Shown here: one piece after another, positions 25,613-34,421 of the stretch | How positions within the stretch are numbered: the first letter of the stretch is position 1 | Layout: each line of letters opens with the position of its first letter | DNA from: Burkholderiales bacterium | GTDB lineage: Bacteria > Pseudomonadota > Gammaproteobacteria > Burkholderiales > WYBJ01 | Length of the DNA: 64,000 nt | Direction of reading: 5' to 3' | Assembly: GCA_022841915.1 (NCBI GenBank) | Contig: JALHQN010000008.1 | Location: 76,713-140,712, forward strand | Program-made: the position numbers and the translations under genes | Notes under the pieces: generated by a model | Databases searched by the model: none | What the model saw: only the letters and a program-made list of their open reading frames with translations | Told to the model about the DNA's origin: nothing

Positions 25613-27121
25613 ATGGAACTCTTCAGCAACCTGATTCTCGGCTTCGAAACAGCGCTGACCCTGCAGAACCTGATGTACTGTTTCATCGGCTGCTTCGTGG
25701 GAACGGCCATCGGCGTGCTGCCCGGCATCGGACCGCTGGTCACGATCGCCATGCTGCTGCCCATCACCTTCAACCTGCCGCCGACGCCTGCGATGATCAT
25801 GCTGGCGGGCATCTACTACGGCTCGCAGTACGGCGGCTCGACCACGTCCATTCTGGTGAATCTGCCAGGCGAGACAGCCTCGGTGGTCACCTGCCTGGAC
25901 GGCTATCAGATGTCGAAGAACGGCCGCGCCGGTCCGGCGCTCGCCATTGCCGCGATCGGTTCGTTCGTCGCCGGCTCCATCGGCACCCTGATGATCGGCC
26001 TGTTCGGGCCGCCCCTGGCGGAAGTCGCGCTGGAGTTCGGCGCCGCCGAATACTTCTCGCTGATGCTGATGGCACTGGTGGCCGCGTCCTGCCTGGCGCA
26101 CGGCGACATGGTGAAATCCATCGCGATGGTGTTCCTGGGTCTGCTGATGGGCATCATCGGCACCGACGTCAACTCGGGCATGGCACGCTTCTCCTTCGGC
26201 ATCGCCGAACTCACTGATGGCATCGGCTTCACGGTGGTTGCAGTCGGCCTGTTCGCCTTGGCCGAGATCTGCAAGAACCTGGAGAATCCCGAGCCGCAGG
26301 AAGTCTTCACCAACAAGATCCACGGCCTCATGCCCACGATGGCCGACTTGAAGTCTTCGGCTTTCCCCGTGCTGCGGGGCACCATGGTGGGTGCTTTCTT
26401 CGGCATTCTGCCGGGTACCGGCCCTTCGGTTTCTGCCTTCACCAGCTACATGGTCGAGAAGAAACTGGCCAAGGACCCGTCCCGGTTCGGCAAGGGCGCC
26501 ATCGAAGGCGTGGCCGCGCCTGAGGCAGCCAACAACGCCGCAGCACAGACCGCGTTCATCCCCACCTTGACGCTCGGCATTCCCGGCAGCGCGACCATGG
26601 CCCTGATGCTGGGCGCATTGACGATCCAGGGCATCGCCCCCGGACCGCAGGTGATGACCTCCAAGCCCGACCTCTTCTGGGGCCTAATCGCCAGCATGTG
26701 GATCGGCAACCTGATGCTCGTGGTTCTCAACCTGCCGCTGGTCGGTCTCTGGGTCAAGCTGCTGAAGATTCCCTACCGCTGGCTGTTCCCGTCGATCGTC
26801 ATGTTCTGCGCCATCGGCAACTTCAGCATCAACAATTCGGCGATGGACGTGTATCTGTGCGCGATGTTCGCCGTCCTGGGTTACTTCCTGATGAAGCTGC
26901 AATGCGAGCCGGCCCCGCTCATCCTGGGCTACGTGCTCGGCCCGCTGATGGAAGAGAACCTGCGCCGTGCACTGCTGATCTCGCGGGGTGATCCGACCGT
27001 GTTCTTCACCCGCCCGATCAGCGGAGCCTTCATGGCGCTCTCGATTCTTCTGCTGATCGTCATGGTGCTGCCTGCCATACGCAAGAAGAAAGAGCAGGCC
27101 TATACAGAGGGCGGTGGCTAA
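25613..27121 (+). CDS. tctA: Tripartite tricarboxylate transporter large membrane subunit TctA
   Basis: The 502-residue protein with about 12 membrane segments is the channel-forming TTT subunit. Signature motifs are GVLPGIGPLVTIAMLLPIT, YYGSQYGGSTTSILVNLPGE, the repeat-half copy FGILPGTGPSVSAF, and FIPTLTLGIPGSATMALMLG. It is directly after tctB and should be translationally linked. It imports carboxylates using the ion gradient once a TctC protein delivers ligand. Confidence 0.96.
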   Translation: MELFSNLILGFETALTLQNLMYCFIGCFVGTAIGVLPGIGPLVTIAMLLPITFNLPPTPAMIMLAGIYYGSQYGGSTTSILVNLPGETASVVTCLDGYQMSKNGRAGPALAIAAIGSFVAGSIGTLMIGLFGPPLAEVALEFGAAEYFSLMLMALVAASCLAHGDMVKSIAMVFLGLLMGIIGTDVNSGMARFSFGIAELTDGIGFTVVAVGLFALAEICKNLENPEPQEVFTNKIHGLMPTMADLKSSAFPVLRGTMVGAFFGILPGTGPSVSAFTSYMVEKKLAKDPSRFGKGAIEGVAAPEAANNAAAQTAFIPTLTLGIPGSATMALMLGALTIQGIAPGPQVMTSKPDLFWGLIASMWIGNLMLVVLNLPLVGLWVKLLKIPYRWLFPSIVMFCAIGNFSINNSAMDVYLCAMFAVLGYFLMKLQCEPAPLILGYVLGPLMEENLRRALLISRGDPTVFFTRPISGAFMALSILLLIVMVLPAIRKKKEQAYTEGGG

Positions 27122-27146
27122 ACAGCCACACGTTCGCACTCCCTCC

Positions 27147-27173
27147 GGGAGAGGAGCGCCCTGCTCCTCTCCC
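27147..27173 (+). terminator. Perfect 11-bp hairpin after tctA
   Basis: GGGAGAGGAGC (27147-27157) and GCTCCTCTCCC (27163-27173) pair perfectly around a 5-nt loop, 26 nt past the tctA stop. No T-run follows, so it may act as an mRNA 3' stabiliser or a weak terminator. Confidence 0.55.
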
Positions 27174-27302
27174 GCCGCGACAGAGTCATCGAACCATCCT
27201 TCGTGCCTGCCACGAAACTCTGCCGCCTCTGCATACGTCATACACACACCCGCGGCTAGCCCTCCATCGAGCCGCCTCTGCTCTGAACATAGGATGCCCA
27301 GC

Positions 27303-27581
27303 ATGGACACCATACGACTGTCTTCCAAGGGCCAGCTGGTCCTGCCGAAGCCCGTGCGCGACTCGTTCGGCTGGACTCAAGGCATGGAGTTCTCGGTCGA
27401 ACCCAGCAAGGACGGCGTATTGTTGCGCCCGCTGCGCTGCTTCGAAGTCACTCAACTGCGTGATGTCGTCGGCTGCACGGGCTATTCGGGCCGGCGCATG
27501 ACCACCGCCGACATGGACAATGCCATCCGCAAAGGAATGAGGTCTCCCCGTGCTCACGGTCGACACGACAGTCGTCGTTAG
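27303..27581 (+). CDS. AbrB/SpoVT-type antitoxin (VapB-like)
   Basis: The 92-residue protein has an N-terminal swapped-hairpin DNA-binding domain MDTIRLSSKGQLVLPKPVRDSFGW, as in MazE/VapB/SpoVT antitoxins. It continues through GMEFSVEPSKDGVLLRPL to a flexible C-terminus. AGGA at 27291-27294 supports ATG 27303, with an alternative ATG at 27294. It overlaps the PIN-domain gene by 32 nt, the usual antitoxin-toxin coupling, and likely represses its own operon. Confidence 0.85.
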   Translation: MDTIRLSSKGQLVLPKPVRDSFGWTQGMEFSVEPSKDGVLLRPLRCFEVTQLRDVVGCTGYSGRRMTTADMDNAIRKGMRSPRAHGRHDSRR

Positions 27582-27939
27582 GCTCGTCACCAACGACGAT
27601 CCGAAGCAGGCTAAAAAGGCCGCTGCGCTGTTGTCATCGCGCGAAGTGTGCGTGCCTCTGACCGTGCTGCTCGAAACCGAATGGGTCTTGCGCTATGCCT
27701 ACCGGCTCAAGCCCGAGACGATCGCCAAGAGCCTGCGCGGGTTGTTGGGGCTGCCGAACGTCAGCGTGCCCCAGCCGCTGCAACTCCACCGTGCCCTGCA
27801 GCTCTATGAGCAAGGCCTGGATTTCGCCGATGCCCTGCATATGACGACATCAGGGGAAACGTCGGGCTTCAAGACCTTCGATGAAGCCCTCCTCGAACGC
27901 GCACAGGCGGCCGGGGTTCGCAGCGTCGCCTTGTTGTAG
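27550..27939 (+). CDS. PIN-domain ribonuclease toxin (VapC-like)
   Basis: The 129-residue PIN-domain protein starts at GTG 27550. Acidic metal ligands are present: Asp in TVDTTVVVRL (D5), Glu in LLETEW, Asp in FADALH and Asp in KTFDEAL. VapC toxins cleave tRNA or rRNA under stress and are neutralised by the overlapping antitoxin. It overlaps the antitoxin gene by 32 nt and is followed by a strong terminator. Confidence 0.88.
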   Translation: MLTVDTTVVVRLVTNDDPKQAKKAAALLSSREVCVPLTVLLETEWVLRYAYRLKPETIAKSLRGLLGLPNVSVPQPLQLHRALQLYEQGLDFADALHMTTSGETSGFKTFDEALLERAQAAGVRSVALL

Positions 27940-28005
27940 GACACACCGCTCCTCGCGCTGGCGGCGGCAACCCTGCCGACAGTATCCATCGCAGCAAACG
28001 ACTAG

Positions 28006-28033
28006 GGACGGCCTCACGGGCCGTCCTTTTTTT
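28006..28033 (+). terminator. Rho-independent terminator after VapC-like gene
   Basis: GGACGGCC (28006-28013) pairs with GGCCGTCC (28019-28026) around a 5-nt loop and is followed by seven T (28027-28033). This is a classic intrinsic terminator 67 nt past the toxin stop, and the clearest in the window. Confidence 0.9.
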
Positions 28034-28145
28034 CGCCCGGGCCTGGCGGCGGTTCCGGGCGGATGCAAGGTGACAGCCAGACGCGCTCCGACGCGGACGA
28101 ATTGGCGATAATCGGGCACGATCCGCCACTTCCTTCGGAGCCGCC

Positions 28146-28937
28146 ATGCACACCCCAGCCACCGACGAACTGATCCTCTGTCGCCTCGACGACCGCGGCG
28201 AGACAGGCAAGGTCGCCTATCTGACCGTGAACAATCCCGGCAAGCGAAACGCGCTCGGCATCCCCGGGAAAAAGGCGATCGCAGCGACCTTCAACCGTCT
28301 GGCAAAGGACGACACGATCCGCGCCGCGGTGATCACCGGGGCGGGCGACAAGTCCTTCATCGCCGGGGCCGACATCCACGAGATGCGGGACCTCGACGCC
28401 GATCATGCGGAAATCGAGCACACGCTCACGCACGTGGCCAACGAGTCCATCCGTCAGTTCCCCGTGCCTGTGATCGCGCGTATCAACGGCTACTGCCTGG
28501 GATTCGGCATGGAACTCGCCGCCGCCTGCGACATGCGCATCGGCGTCGAAACAGCGAAGTTCGGCATGCCGGAGGTGCGGGTGGGCGTGCCCTCGGGCAT
28601 GGAGGCGAACCTTCTTCCTGCGTTGATCGGCTGGGGCAAGGCGGCCGAACTGGTGCTCACTGGGGACATCATCGATGCCGCGGAAGCCCACCGCTGCGGC
28701 TTCCTGCAACGTCTGGTTCCCGTTGCCGATCTCGATGCCGCCGTCGAAAAGATGGTCGCCTCGATCCTTCTGGGCGGTCCGCGCGCGATCCGCCTGCAGA
28801 AGCGCCTGCTGCGCGATTGGGAGCGCATGTCGGTCACCGACGGCATCTGGGCAGGCATACGCGCGTGCGTGCAAGCACGCAGCACCGACGAGCCCAGGCG
28901 CATGATGCAGGCTTTCCTGGATCGCAAGCGCAGCTAG
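28146..28937 (+). CDS. Enoyl-CoA hydratase/isomerase family protein
   Basis: The 263-residue crotonase-fold protein has an oxyanion-hole segment GDKSFIAGADIHEM, a second oxyanion strand INGYCLGFGMELAAACDMRIG, and an active-site Glu in FGMPEVRVGVPSG (crotonase pattern FGxPExxLGxxPG). The other catalytic Glu of hydratases is present in GMELAAACD. It is stand-alone after a strong terminator, followed at 185 bp by an Ldh-type dehydrogenase on the same strand. Hydration of an enoyl-CoA is likely; the exact substrate is unknown. Confidence 0.88.
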   Translation: MHTPATDELILCRLDDRGETGKVAYLTVNNPGKRNALGIPGKKAIAATFNRLAKDDTIRAAVITGAGDKSFIAGADIHEMRDLDADHAEIEHTLTHVANESIRQFPVPVIARINGYCLGFGMELAAACDMRIGVETAKFGMPEVRVGVPSGMEANLLPALIGWGKAAELVLTGDIIDAAEAHRCGFLQRLVPVADLDAAVEKMVASILLGGPRAIRLQKRLLRDWERMSVTDGIWAGIRACVQARSTDEPRRMMQAFLDRKRS

Positions 28938-29122
28938 CACGCGGTCTCGAGACAACGGAACACCTCGGCGGCGAGCCCCCTGCTGCGCCGGGAGCGCCGC
29001 GCGTCCCCTGCTAGAATCGGTCACGCCAAGTATCGAGCAGCGAACATTCGCGGTGCCCGCCAACGTGCAGCCACACCGCGAGGTCCGCGCCCTAACGCCC
29101 CCAATCTGTCCTGGAGCCCACG

Positions 29123-30211
29123 ATGAAGTCCTATCCTGTCGATCTTGTGCGCGCACAGACGCGCGACATCCTGCTGCGCTGGGGGATGAGCGAGGAGCAC
29201 GCCACCGTCACCGCCGACCTCATGACCGAAACCGATCTGCGCGGGGTCGATTCGCACGGCATATCGATGCTGCCGAGCTACGAGGAACAGCTCGAACTTA
29301 AGCAGGTCAACGTGCGTCCGAGTTTCAAGACCGTGCGCGAGACGCCGGTCATGGCCTTGATCGATGCCGATGCGAGCATCGGCCACCCAGCGGCGGCCTA
29401 CGGCATGAATCTCGCGGTCGACAAGGCGCTCAAGACCGGCGTGGGCGTGGTCTCGGTGTTCAATTCGAACCACTTCGGCGCCGCCGGCTGCTACTCCAAG
29501 ATCGCAGCCGAGCGCGGCTGCATCGGTATGGTCACCTCGGCCACGCGCGGCGTCAACATGGTGCCGACCTTCGCGGCCGAGCCGATCCTGGGCACGAATC
29601 CGATCGCCTTCGCCGCACCCGCGAAACGGCACGCGAACTTCGAACTCGACATGGCCACGACCACGGTGGCTGCCAACAAGATCAAGGTCTACAAGCTCAA
29701 CCACAAGCCCATGCCGCAAGGCTGGATGGTCGACGGTCAGGGCGAGCCGGTGACCGATGCCGCCCGCGCCATGGCGCTGCTGCACGGCCCGGAGAAGGAA
29801 GGCGGCATCACGCCGCTCGGGGGCACCCGCGAACTGGGCAGCCACAAAGGCTACGGCCTGGGCGCGATGGTGCACATCCTCGGGGGGGTGCTGAGCGGCG
29901 CGGCCTTCTCCCCGATCCGCAATCGCACCCAGAAGGTCGGCGACCCGAACAACCTCGGCCACTTTCTCATGGCCATCGACCCCAAGGCCTTCCGCGCCGA
30001 AGGCGAGTTCGAAAGCGATCTGGACGATGTCATCGACGTGCTGCGGGATGCACGCCCCGCGAATCCTTCGCAACCGGTGCTTATTCCCGGAGACCCGGAG
30101 AACGCGACACGCAAGCAGCGGCTCGCGTCCGGGATCCCGCTACCCGACGATCTCATCGCCCTGTTGCGCGGCATCGCGCAGCGCGCGGGAGCGAAGTTCG
30201 TTCTCGAGTAG
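29123..30211 (+). CDS. Ldh-family (malate/L-sulfolactate/ureidoglycolate-type) NAD(P)-dependent dehydrogenase
   Basis: The 362-residue protein belongs to the type-2 malate/lactate dehydrogenase family, which oxidises 2-hydroxy acids. The family start LRGVDSHGISMLPSYEEQL carries the catalytic His, followed by SNHFGAAGCYSKIAAERG, GTNPIAFAAPA and LGSHKGYGLGAMV near residue 235. ATG 29123 follows a GGAG. Family members include malate, L-sulfolactate and ureidoglycolate dehydrogenases. The downstream M20 amidohydrolase would fit ureidoglycolate or carbamoyl-amino-acid metabolism, but that is inference. Confidence 0.9.
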   Translation: MKSYPVDLVRAQTRDILLRWGMSEEHATVTADLMTETDLRGVDSHGISMLPSYEEQLELKQVNVRPSFKTVRETPVMALIDADASIGHPAAAYGMNLAVDKALKTGVGVVSVFNSNHFGAAGCYSKIAAERGCIGMVTSATRGVNMVPTFAAEPILGTNPIAFAAPAKRHANFELDMATTTVAANKIKVYKLNHKPMPQGWMVDGQGEPVTDAARAMALLHGPEKEGGITPLGGTRELGSHKGYGLGAMVHILGGVLSGAAFSPIRNRTQKVGDPNNLGHFLMAIDPKAFRAEGEFESDLDDVIDVLRDARPANPSQPVLIPGDPENATRKQRLASGIPLPDDLIALLRGIAQRAGAKFVLE

Positions 30212-30310
30212 AGGACGCAGCCCGCGCCTGCGATGCGTCGCATTGCAGGTGCAACCACGTTTCTCCTAGCGGCTCGGGGGCGCGCCCGCGAGCCGCTGCG
30301 ACACGACGTG

Positions 30311-30655
30311 TCAGAGCATGGCCGCCGCGCTCTTGGCCATGCGCCGGCATTCATCGGCGCACTGCTTGCAGGCTTGGGCACAGGCCTGACAGTGATCCAT
30401 CGAGTGGCGCGCGCACTCCGTGCCGCAGGCCTCGCAGATGTCGGCACAGAGCTGGCACACACTCGCGACCTGTTCGCTGCCGCGCGCCATGTACGCCGCG
30501 GCCATGCGGCAGATATCCGCACAGTCCATGTCGAGCGCGATGCAGCGGGCCATGTCCTTGACGTTGTGTTCCTGCAGGCAGGCGCTGGCACAATGGTCGC
30601 ACGCGGCGGCACAGCGGTAGCAGGCTTCGATGCATGAAGCGAATTGCTGGTGCAT
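30311..30655 (-). CDS. Cys-rich four-helix-bundle copper-storage protein (Csp3-like)
   Basis: The 114-residue protein has 19 Cys, spaced mostly CxxC/CxxxC along four amphipathic helices: ASCIEACYRCAAACDHC, then DMDCADIC, QLCADICEACGTEC and HCQACAQACKQCADEC. This is the layout of Csp-type proteins that hold many Cu(I) ions inside the bundle. There is no signal peptide, so the cytosolic Csp3 type is expected. It is alone on the minus strand between two plus-strand catabolic genes. No CueR/CsoR gene is nearby. Confidence 0.9.
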   Translation of the reverse strand: MHQQFASCIEACYRCAAACDHCASACLQEHNVKDMARCIALDMDCADICRMAAAYMARGSEQVASVCQLCADICEACGTECARHSMDHCQACAQACKQCADECRRMAKSAAAML

Positions 30656-30810
30656 GGTGAACTCCTTTTAGGCGTGATCGGATCCTGTAGCCCGCACCCG
30701 GCGTTCCCTGCCCCGGACGCTCGGAAGCCAAGCAGCTCTTGCGCGCTGCCGTGCGCGCGCATACCGTACGACTTCATGACGCCCCAACGCATACCCCTAC
30801 GGAGACGAGA

Positions 30811-32130
30811 TTGACCCAACCCATCGACGCGGCCACCACCCAGCGGCTCACCGCAGCCATCGCAGCCGCCATGCCGACCGCGCAAGCCTTGTTCGACGAC
30901 CTGGCGCAAAACACGCGCGACACGAAAGGCGTGACGCGAGCGCCTTACGGCGACGGTGAACAGTACGCGTATCGCCTCGTCCAGGAATGCGCCACCCGGC
31001 TCGAATTGCAGTGCACCTGGGACGCCGCCGGCAATCTCTACATGACGCGCCCGGGCACGGACAGCGGCGCGCGCGCCATCCTCATCGGCTCACATCTGGA
31101 CTCGGTGCCCAACGGCGGCAACTACGATGGTGCCGCCGGCGTGATCGCGGGGCTTGCGGTACTGGAAGCGTTCGCATCTGCGGGCCTGCGTCATCGCGCC
31201 GACGTGACGGTGATGGCGATCCGCTCGGAAGAAGCGGGCAGCTGGTTCACCGGCGATCACGGCGGCCATCTCGGCAGCCGCATGGCACTGGGCCTGATCG
31301 GCGCCTCGGAACTCGACGCGGCGGTGCGCCTGGATTCGGGCAAGAGCCTCGGCACGCATATCGCCGAATGCGGTTTCGATCCGCAGCGCGTCAAGGACGG
31401 CCCGGCGCATCTGAGCGCGGATCGCGTTCAGAGCTATTTCGAGCTGCACATCGAGCAGGGCCCGGTGCTGGAGATGAAGGACCTCGCGGTGGGTGTAGTG
31501 AACAGCATCCGCGGCAACTCGCGATTGCGCGATGCGCGCTGCATCGGCGCGTACAACCACGGCGGAGCCACACCGCAGGAGGTGCGTCAGGATGCCGTGA
31601 TCGCAACCTCGGATCTGATCATGCGCGTGCAACGGCAGTGGGAAGCCTTGCACGCCGCCGGCAAGGATCTCGTGTTCGCCTTCGGCAAGCTCTCGACCGA
31701 TCCGCAAGTCCATAGCTTGTCGAAAGTGCCGGGCGAGACACGCTTCTCGCTCGACATCCGCAGCGGCAGTCCGCAGGTTCTGGCCACGATGCGTGCGTGC
31801 GTGATCGAGCAGGCGCGACTGATCGAGGCGGAGCGCAAGGTGACATTCGAGCTGGGCGAATTCTCGCTCAGTGAGCCGACGGTGCTCGAGCAACCGCTGA
31901 TCGACACGCTGCGCACCGGCTGCGAAGCGCTGCAGCTTCCCGTGTTCGAAATGGCCAGCGGCGGCGGGCACGATGCGCAGGAGTTCACGCGCGCCGGCAT
32001 CCCCTCGGCCATGGTGTTCGTGCGCAACGCCAATGGCAGCCATGTCGCCGAGGAGGCCATGGAAATGAGCGACTTCGAACTGGGCACGCGACTGCTCGGC
32101 TGGGCGGTCGCCGCACAGGCGAACGCATGA
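30811..32130 (+). CDS. M20-family Zn-dependent amidohydrolase (N-carbamoyl-L-amino-acid hydrolase/allantoate amidohydrolase type)
   Basis: The 439-residue protein is read from TTG 30811, which has GGAG 6-7 nt before it; the frame opens earlier but only with another TTG and poor composition. Metal and substrate motifs are GSHLDSVPNGGNYDGAAG (His, Asp), IRSEEAGSWF (Glu), ELHIEQGPVLE, and the C-terminal GGGHDAQEF and NGSHVAEEAM. These fit the hydantoinase/carbamoylase group rather than ArgE/DapE. The typical dimerisation motif HAGTTPM reads NHGGATPQE here. Substrate may be an N-carbamoyl amino acid or ureido acid. Confidence 0.88.
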   Translation: MTQPIDAATTQRLTAAIAAAMPTAQALFDDLAQNTRDTKGVTRAPYGDGEQYAYRLVQECATRLELQCTWDAAGNLYMTRPGTDSGARAILIGSHLDSVPNGGNYDGAAGVIAGLAVLEAFASAGLRHRADVTVMAIRSEEAGSWFTGDHGGHLGSRMALGLIGASELDAAVRLDSGKSLGTHIAECGFDPQRVKDGPAHLSADRVQSYFELHIEQGPVLEMKDLAVGVVNSIRGNSRLRDARCIGAYNHGGATPQEVRQDAVIATSDLIMRVQRQWEALHAAGKDLVFAFGKLSTDPQVHSLSKVPGETRFSLDIRSGSPQVLATMRACVIEQARLIEAERKVTFELGEFSLSEPTVLEQPLIDTLRTGCEALQLPVFEMASGGGHDAQEFTRAGIPSAMVFVRNANGSHVAEEAMEMSDFELGTRLLGWAVAAQANA

Positions 32131-32222
32131 TCGAAGACATGCAATCGGCATCGGCGTAACATCGGCGACGCGCCCTGCCCAGCCTATCGAACCCGCCGCA
32201 GCGCCTCTTGGAGAAACCCCCT

Positions 32223-33194
32223 ATGCTGAAGAAATCCCTGACGCGGATCGCCGGCGTCCTCGCTTGCACCGCCTGCGCCTGCGCCGCCGCGCAGCAGTTC
32301 CCCAGCAAGCCGCTGCGCTGGATCGTGCCGATCGCAGCAGGCGGCGGCACCGACCTCACCACCCGCCTCGTCGCGCAGCGCATGAGCGAGCAGATCGGCC
32401 AGCAGATCGTGGTGGACAACCGCATCGGCGCCTCCGGCAACATCGGCACCGAGATCGCTGCACGCGCCGCCCCCGATGGCTATACGCTGGTCACGATCAC
32501 GGCATCCTTCCCGGCCAATCACGCGGTGCTGGACAAGCCGCCCTACGACCTGGTGCGCGATCTCACGCACGTCACGCGCTTGACCACGCAGCCTTACATT
32601 TTGCTCGTGCATGCTTCCATCCCGGCAGGCAACGCCAAGGAACTCGTGGCCTTGGCCGGACGCGCGCCCAAGCCGTTCACTTACGGTTCATCCGGGATCG
32701 CCACGCTGCAGCATATGGCGGGCGTCATGCTCGGCTCGATGGCGGGCGTGCAAATGATGCACATCCCGTACAAGGGCGGCGCGCTGGCGCTGACGGACAT
32801 GATCGCCGGGCGCCTGCAGTTCTTCTTCGGCGTGATCCTGTCGAGCATGCCGCACATCAAGTCGGGCAAGCTCAACGCCTTGGCGGTCACGTCCACCACG
32901 CGCTCGCGCAGCTTCCCCGATCTGCCGACGATGGCCGAGGCCGGTTTCCCAGGCTACGTGGTCGACAACTGGTACTCGGTCGCGGCCCCGGCGAAGACGC
33001 CGGCGGCGATCGTCGCCAAGCTCAATGCCGAGATCGCCCAGGTGCTGAAGACGCCTGCGGTCGAACAGCGCCTGCGCGCCGATGGCTCCGAGCCGGCGAG
33101 CAATTCGGCCCAGGAGATGTCCGACATCGTTCGCGGCGATCTGCAGCGCTGGCGCAAGTACGTCAAGGAAGCGGGCATCAAGCCCGAGTCGTGA
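32223..33194 (+). CDS. Bug/TctC-family periplasmic solute-binding protein (8)
   Basis: The 323-residue receptor has a signal peptide rich in Ala/Cys ending CAAAQQ-F (about residue 23). Motifs are IVPIAAGGGTDL, IVVDNRIGASGN, AAPDGYTLV and HIPYKGGALAL. ATG 32223 follows TTGGAGAAACCCCCT. It lies 92 nt after the M20 amidohydrolase on the same strand and is plausibly its uptake partner. It is convergent with the TauD-type gene. Confidence 0.93.
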   Translation: MLKKSLTRIAGVLACTACACAAAQQFPSKPLRWIVPIAAGGGTDLTTRLVAQRMSEQIGQQIVVDNRIGASGNIGTEIAARAAPDGYTLVTITASFPANHAVLDKPPYDLVRDLTHVTRLTTQPYILLVHASIPAGNAKELVALAGRAPKPFTYGSSGIATLQHMAGVMLGSMAGVQMMHIPYKGGALALTDMIAGRLQFFFGVILSSMPHIKSGKLNALAVTSTTRSRSFPDLPTMAEAGFPGYVVDNWYSVAAPAKTPAAIVAKLNAEIAQVLKTPAVEQRLRADGSEPASNSAQEMSDIVRGDLQRWRKYVKEAGIKPES

Positions 33195-33201
33195 TCACGC
33201 A

Positions 33202-33237
33202 GCGGATCGGCTGGATGGGCATCCCCGGCCGATCCGC
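33202..33237. terminator. Inverted repeat between convergent genes, bidirectional terminator candidate
   Basis: GCGGATCGGC (33202-33211) and GCCGATCCGC (33228-33237) are perfect 10-base complements around 16 nt. They lie in the 67-bp gap between the stops of TctC (8) and the TauD-type gene. No T-run is present. Confidence 0.45.
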
Positions 33238-33261
33238 CTCGGGTTCGACACCAGGCGCAGT

Positions 33262-34167
33262 CTAGGCCGCCACCGGCTCGGGCAGGCGCGCGAGCAGGCT
33301 CTCGGGCATCGTGCCGGCGACCGTCGTGCGGTGCATCTTGCGCTGGTACTTCACCTTGTCGAATATGGTCGCTCGATGCAGGGTGCAGCGGTTGTCCCAC
33401 ATCACCAGGTCGTGCACACGCCAGACATGGCTGTAGACGAACTGAGGCTGGGTGCAGAGCGCGGTCAACTCGTCGAGCAGCGCCCTGCCCTCTTGAAGCG
33501 ACATGCCGATGATTTCATGCGCATGCGAGCCGACGTAGAGATTCTTGCGCCCGTTGGCCGGGTTGGTGCGCACGAGCGGATGGACCACCGTGAGACGCTT
33601 CTTCTGCTCCTCGGAATAGGCCTTGGTGTCCGCGCCTTCGTTCGGCGCGATCACGCGATGGATGACCTGCAAGCCTTCGAGCGCGGCTTGGCGCGCGGCC
33701 GGCAAGGATGCGTAGGCGGCGCGTGCGCTGGCGAAGTCGGTATTGCCGCCCACGGGCGGGACGATGCGCGCATGCAACAGTGAGGTGAGCGCTCCGATCG
33801 GCTTGAACGAACTGTCCGTGTGCCACATCTCGTTGCGCTCGCGATGGACCATCGCCGGGTGATCGGACGGCAGCCTGTTGCCGTCGGCATCGAGGTTGGT
33901 CATGACGGCGATGTGGCCGGGCCGGTAGTCGTTGGCGGCATGCGCCTCCATGCGTTCGAGCGTGCCGAAGCTGCGGCTGAAGCGCATCTGCGTCTCGTCG
34001 TCGAGCGCCTGATCGCGAAACACCAGGATCTGATGCTCGTTGAATGCATCCCAGATCGCCTGCCTGACATCGGATGAAAGCGGCCGGGTGAGATCGACCC
34101 CGGTGACTTCGGCGACGAATACCGGATGCAAGGACTTGATGATCAACGGAAGGGTAGCGTTCGACAT
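33262..34167 (-). CDS. TauD/TfdA-family Fe(II)/2-oxoglutarate dioxygenase
   Basis: The 301-residue protein has the TauD facial triad: HTD in EMWHTDSSF (about residues 112-114) and the distal His in DNRCTLHRAT, followed by the 2-oxoglutarate-binding Arg in RKMHRTTVAG. The N-terminus has GVDLTRPLS and a DNA-like insertion is absent. GGAGGAGG precedes ATG 34167. Family members oxidise taurine, 2,4-D and other sulfonates or aryloxy acids. It sits alone between a TctC and a divergent gamma-glutamyltransferase; the substrate is unknown. Confidence 0.92.
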   Translation of the reverse strand: MSNATLPLIIKSLHPVFVAEVTGVDLTRPLSSDVRQAIWDAFNEHQILVFRDQALDDETQMRFSRSFGTLERMEAHAANDYRPGHIAVMTNLDADGNRLPSDHPAMVHRERNEMWHTDSSFKPIGALTSLLHARIVPPVGGNTDFASARAAYASLPAARQAALEGLQVIHRVIAPNEGADTKAYSEEQKKRLTVVHPLVRTNPANGRKNLYVGSHAHEIIGMSLQEGRALLDELTALCTQPQFVYSHVWRVHDLVMWDNRCTLHRATIFDKVKYQRKMHRTTVAGTMPESLLARLPEPVAA

Positions 34168-34368
34168 GTGGACCTCCTCCAAAGGGCGTCACGCGAGACG
34201 GACGATCATTGTAGGTTCAAACGGCCCGGAGGCAAGCGTTCACCACGCAGGCAGCCCAGGCTGCAGTCGTCGACGCCGAGCCCGGACAGGGCCGTGTCCA
34301 CTTTTTGGGCACACCCTCGGTGCCAACGCACTTCCCGGGTGCGCGCATTCTGCGCGTGCTCAATGAAG

Positions 34369-34374
34369 TATAGT
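34369..34374 (+). promoter_or_regulatory. -10-like element upstream of gamma-glutamyltransferase
   Basis: TATAGT in an AT-rich patch lies 47 nt before the TTG start, in the 254-bp divergent gap with the TauD-type gene. No strong -35 is visible. Confidence 0.35.
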
Positions 34375-34421
34375 ATTCAACGATCCGCGCGCGCAGGCGC
34401 ATACGTCGAGAGGACTGCACC

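Noticed and set aside
27303-27939. VapBC-like pair as evidence of a mobile island
   Set aside because: No integrase, att repeat or composition shift surrounds it; toxin-antitoxin pairs are common in ordinary chromosomal gaps.
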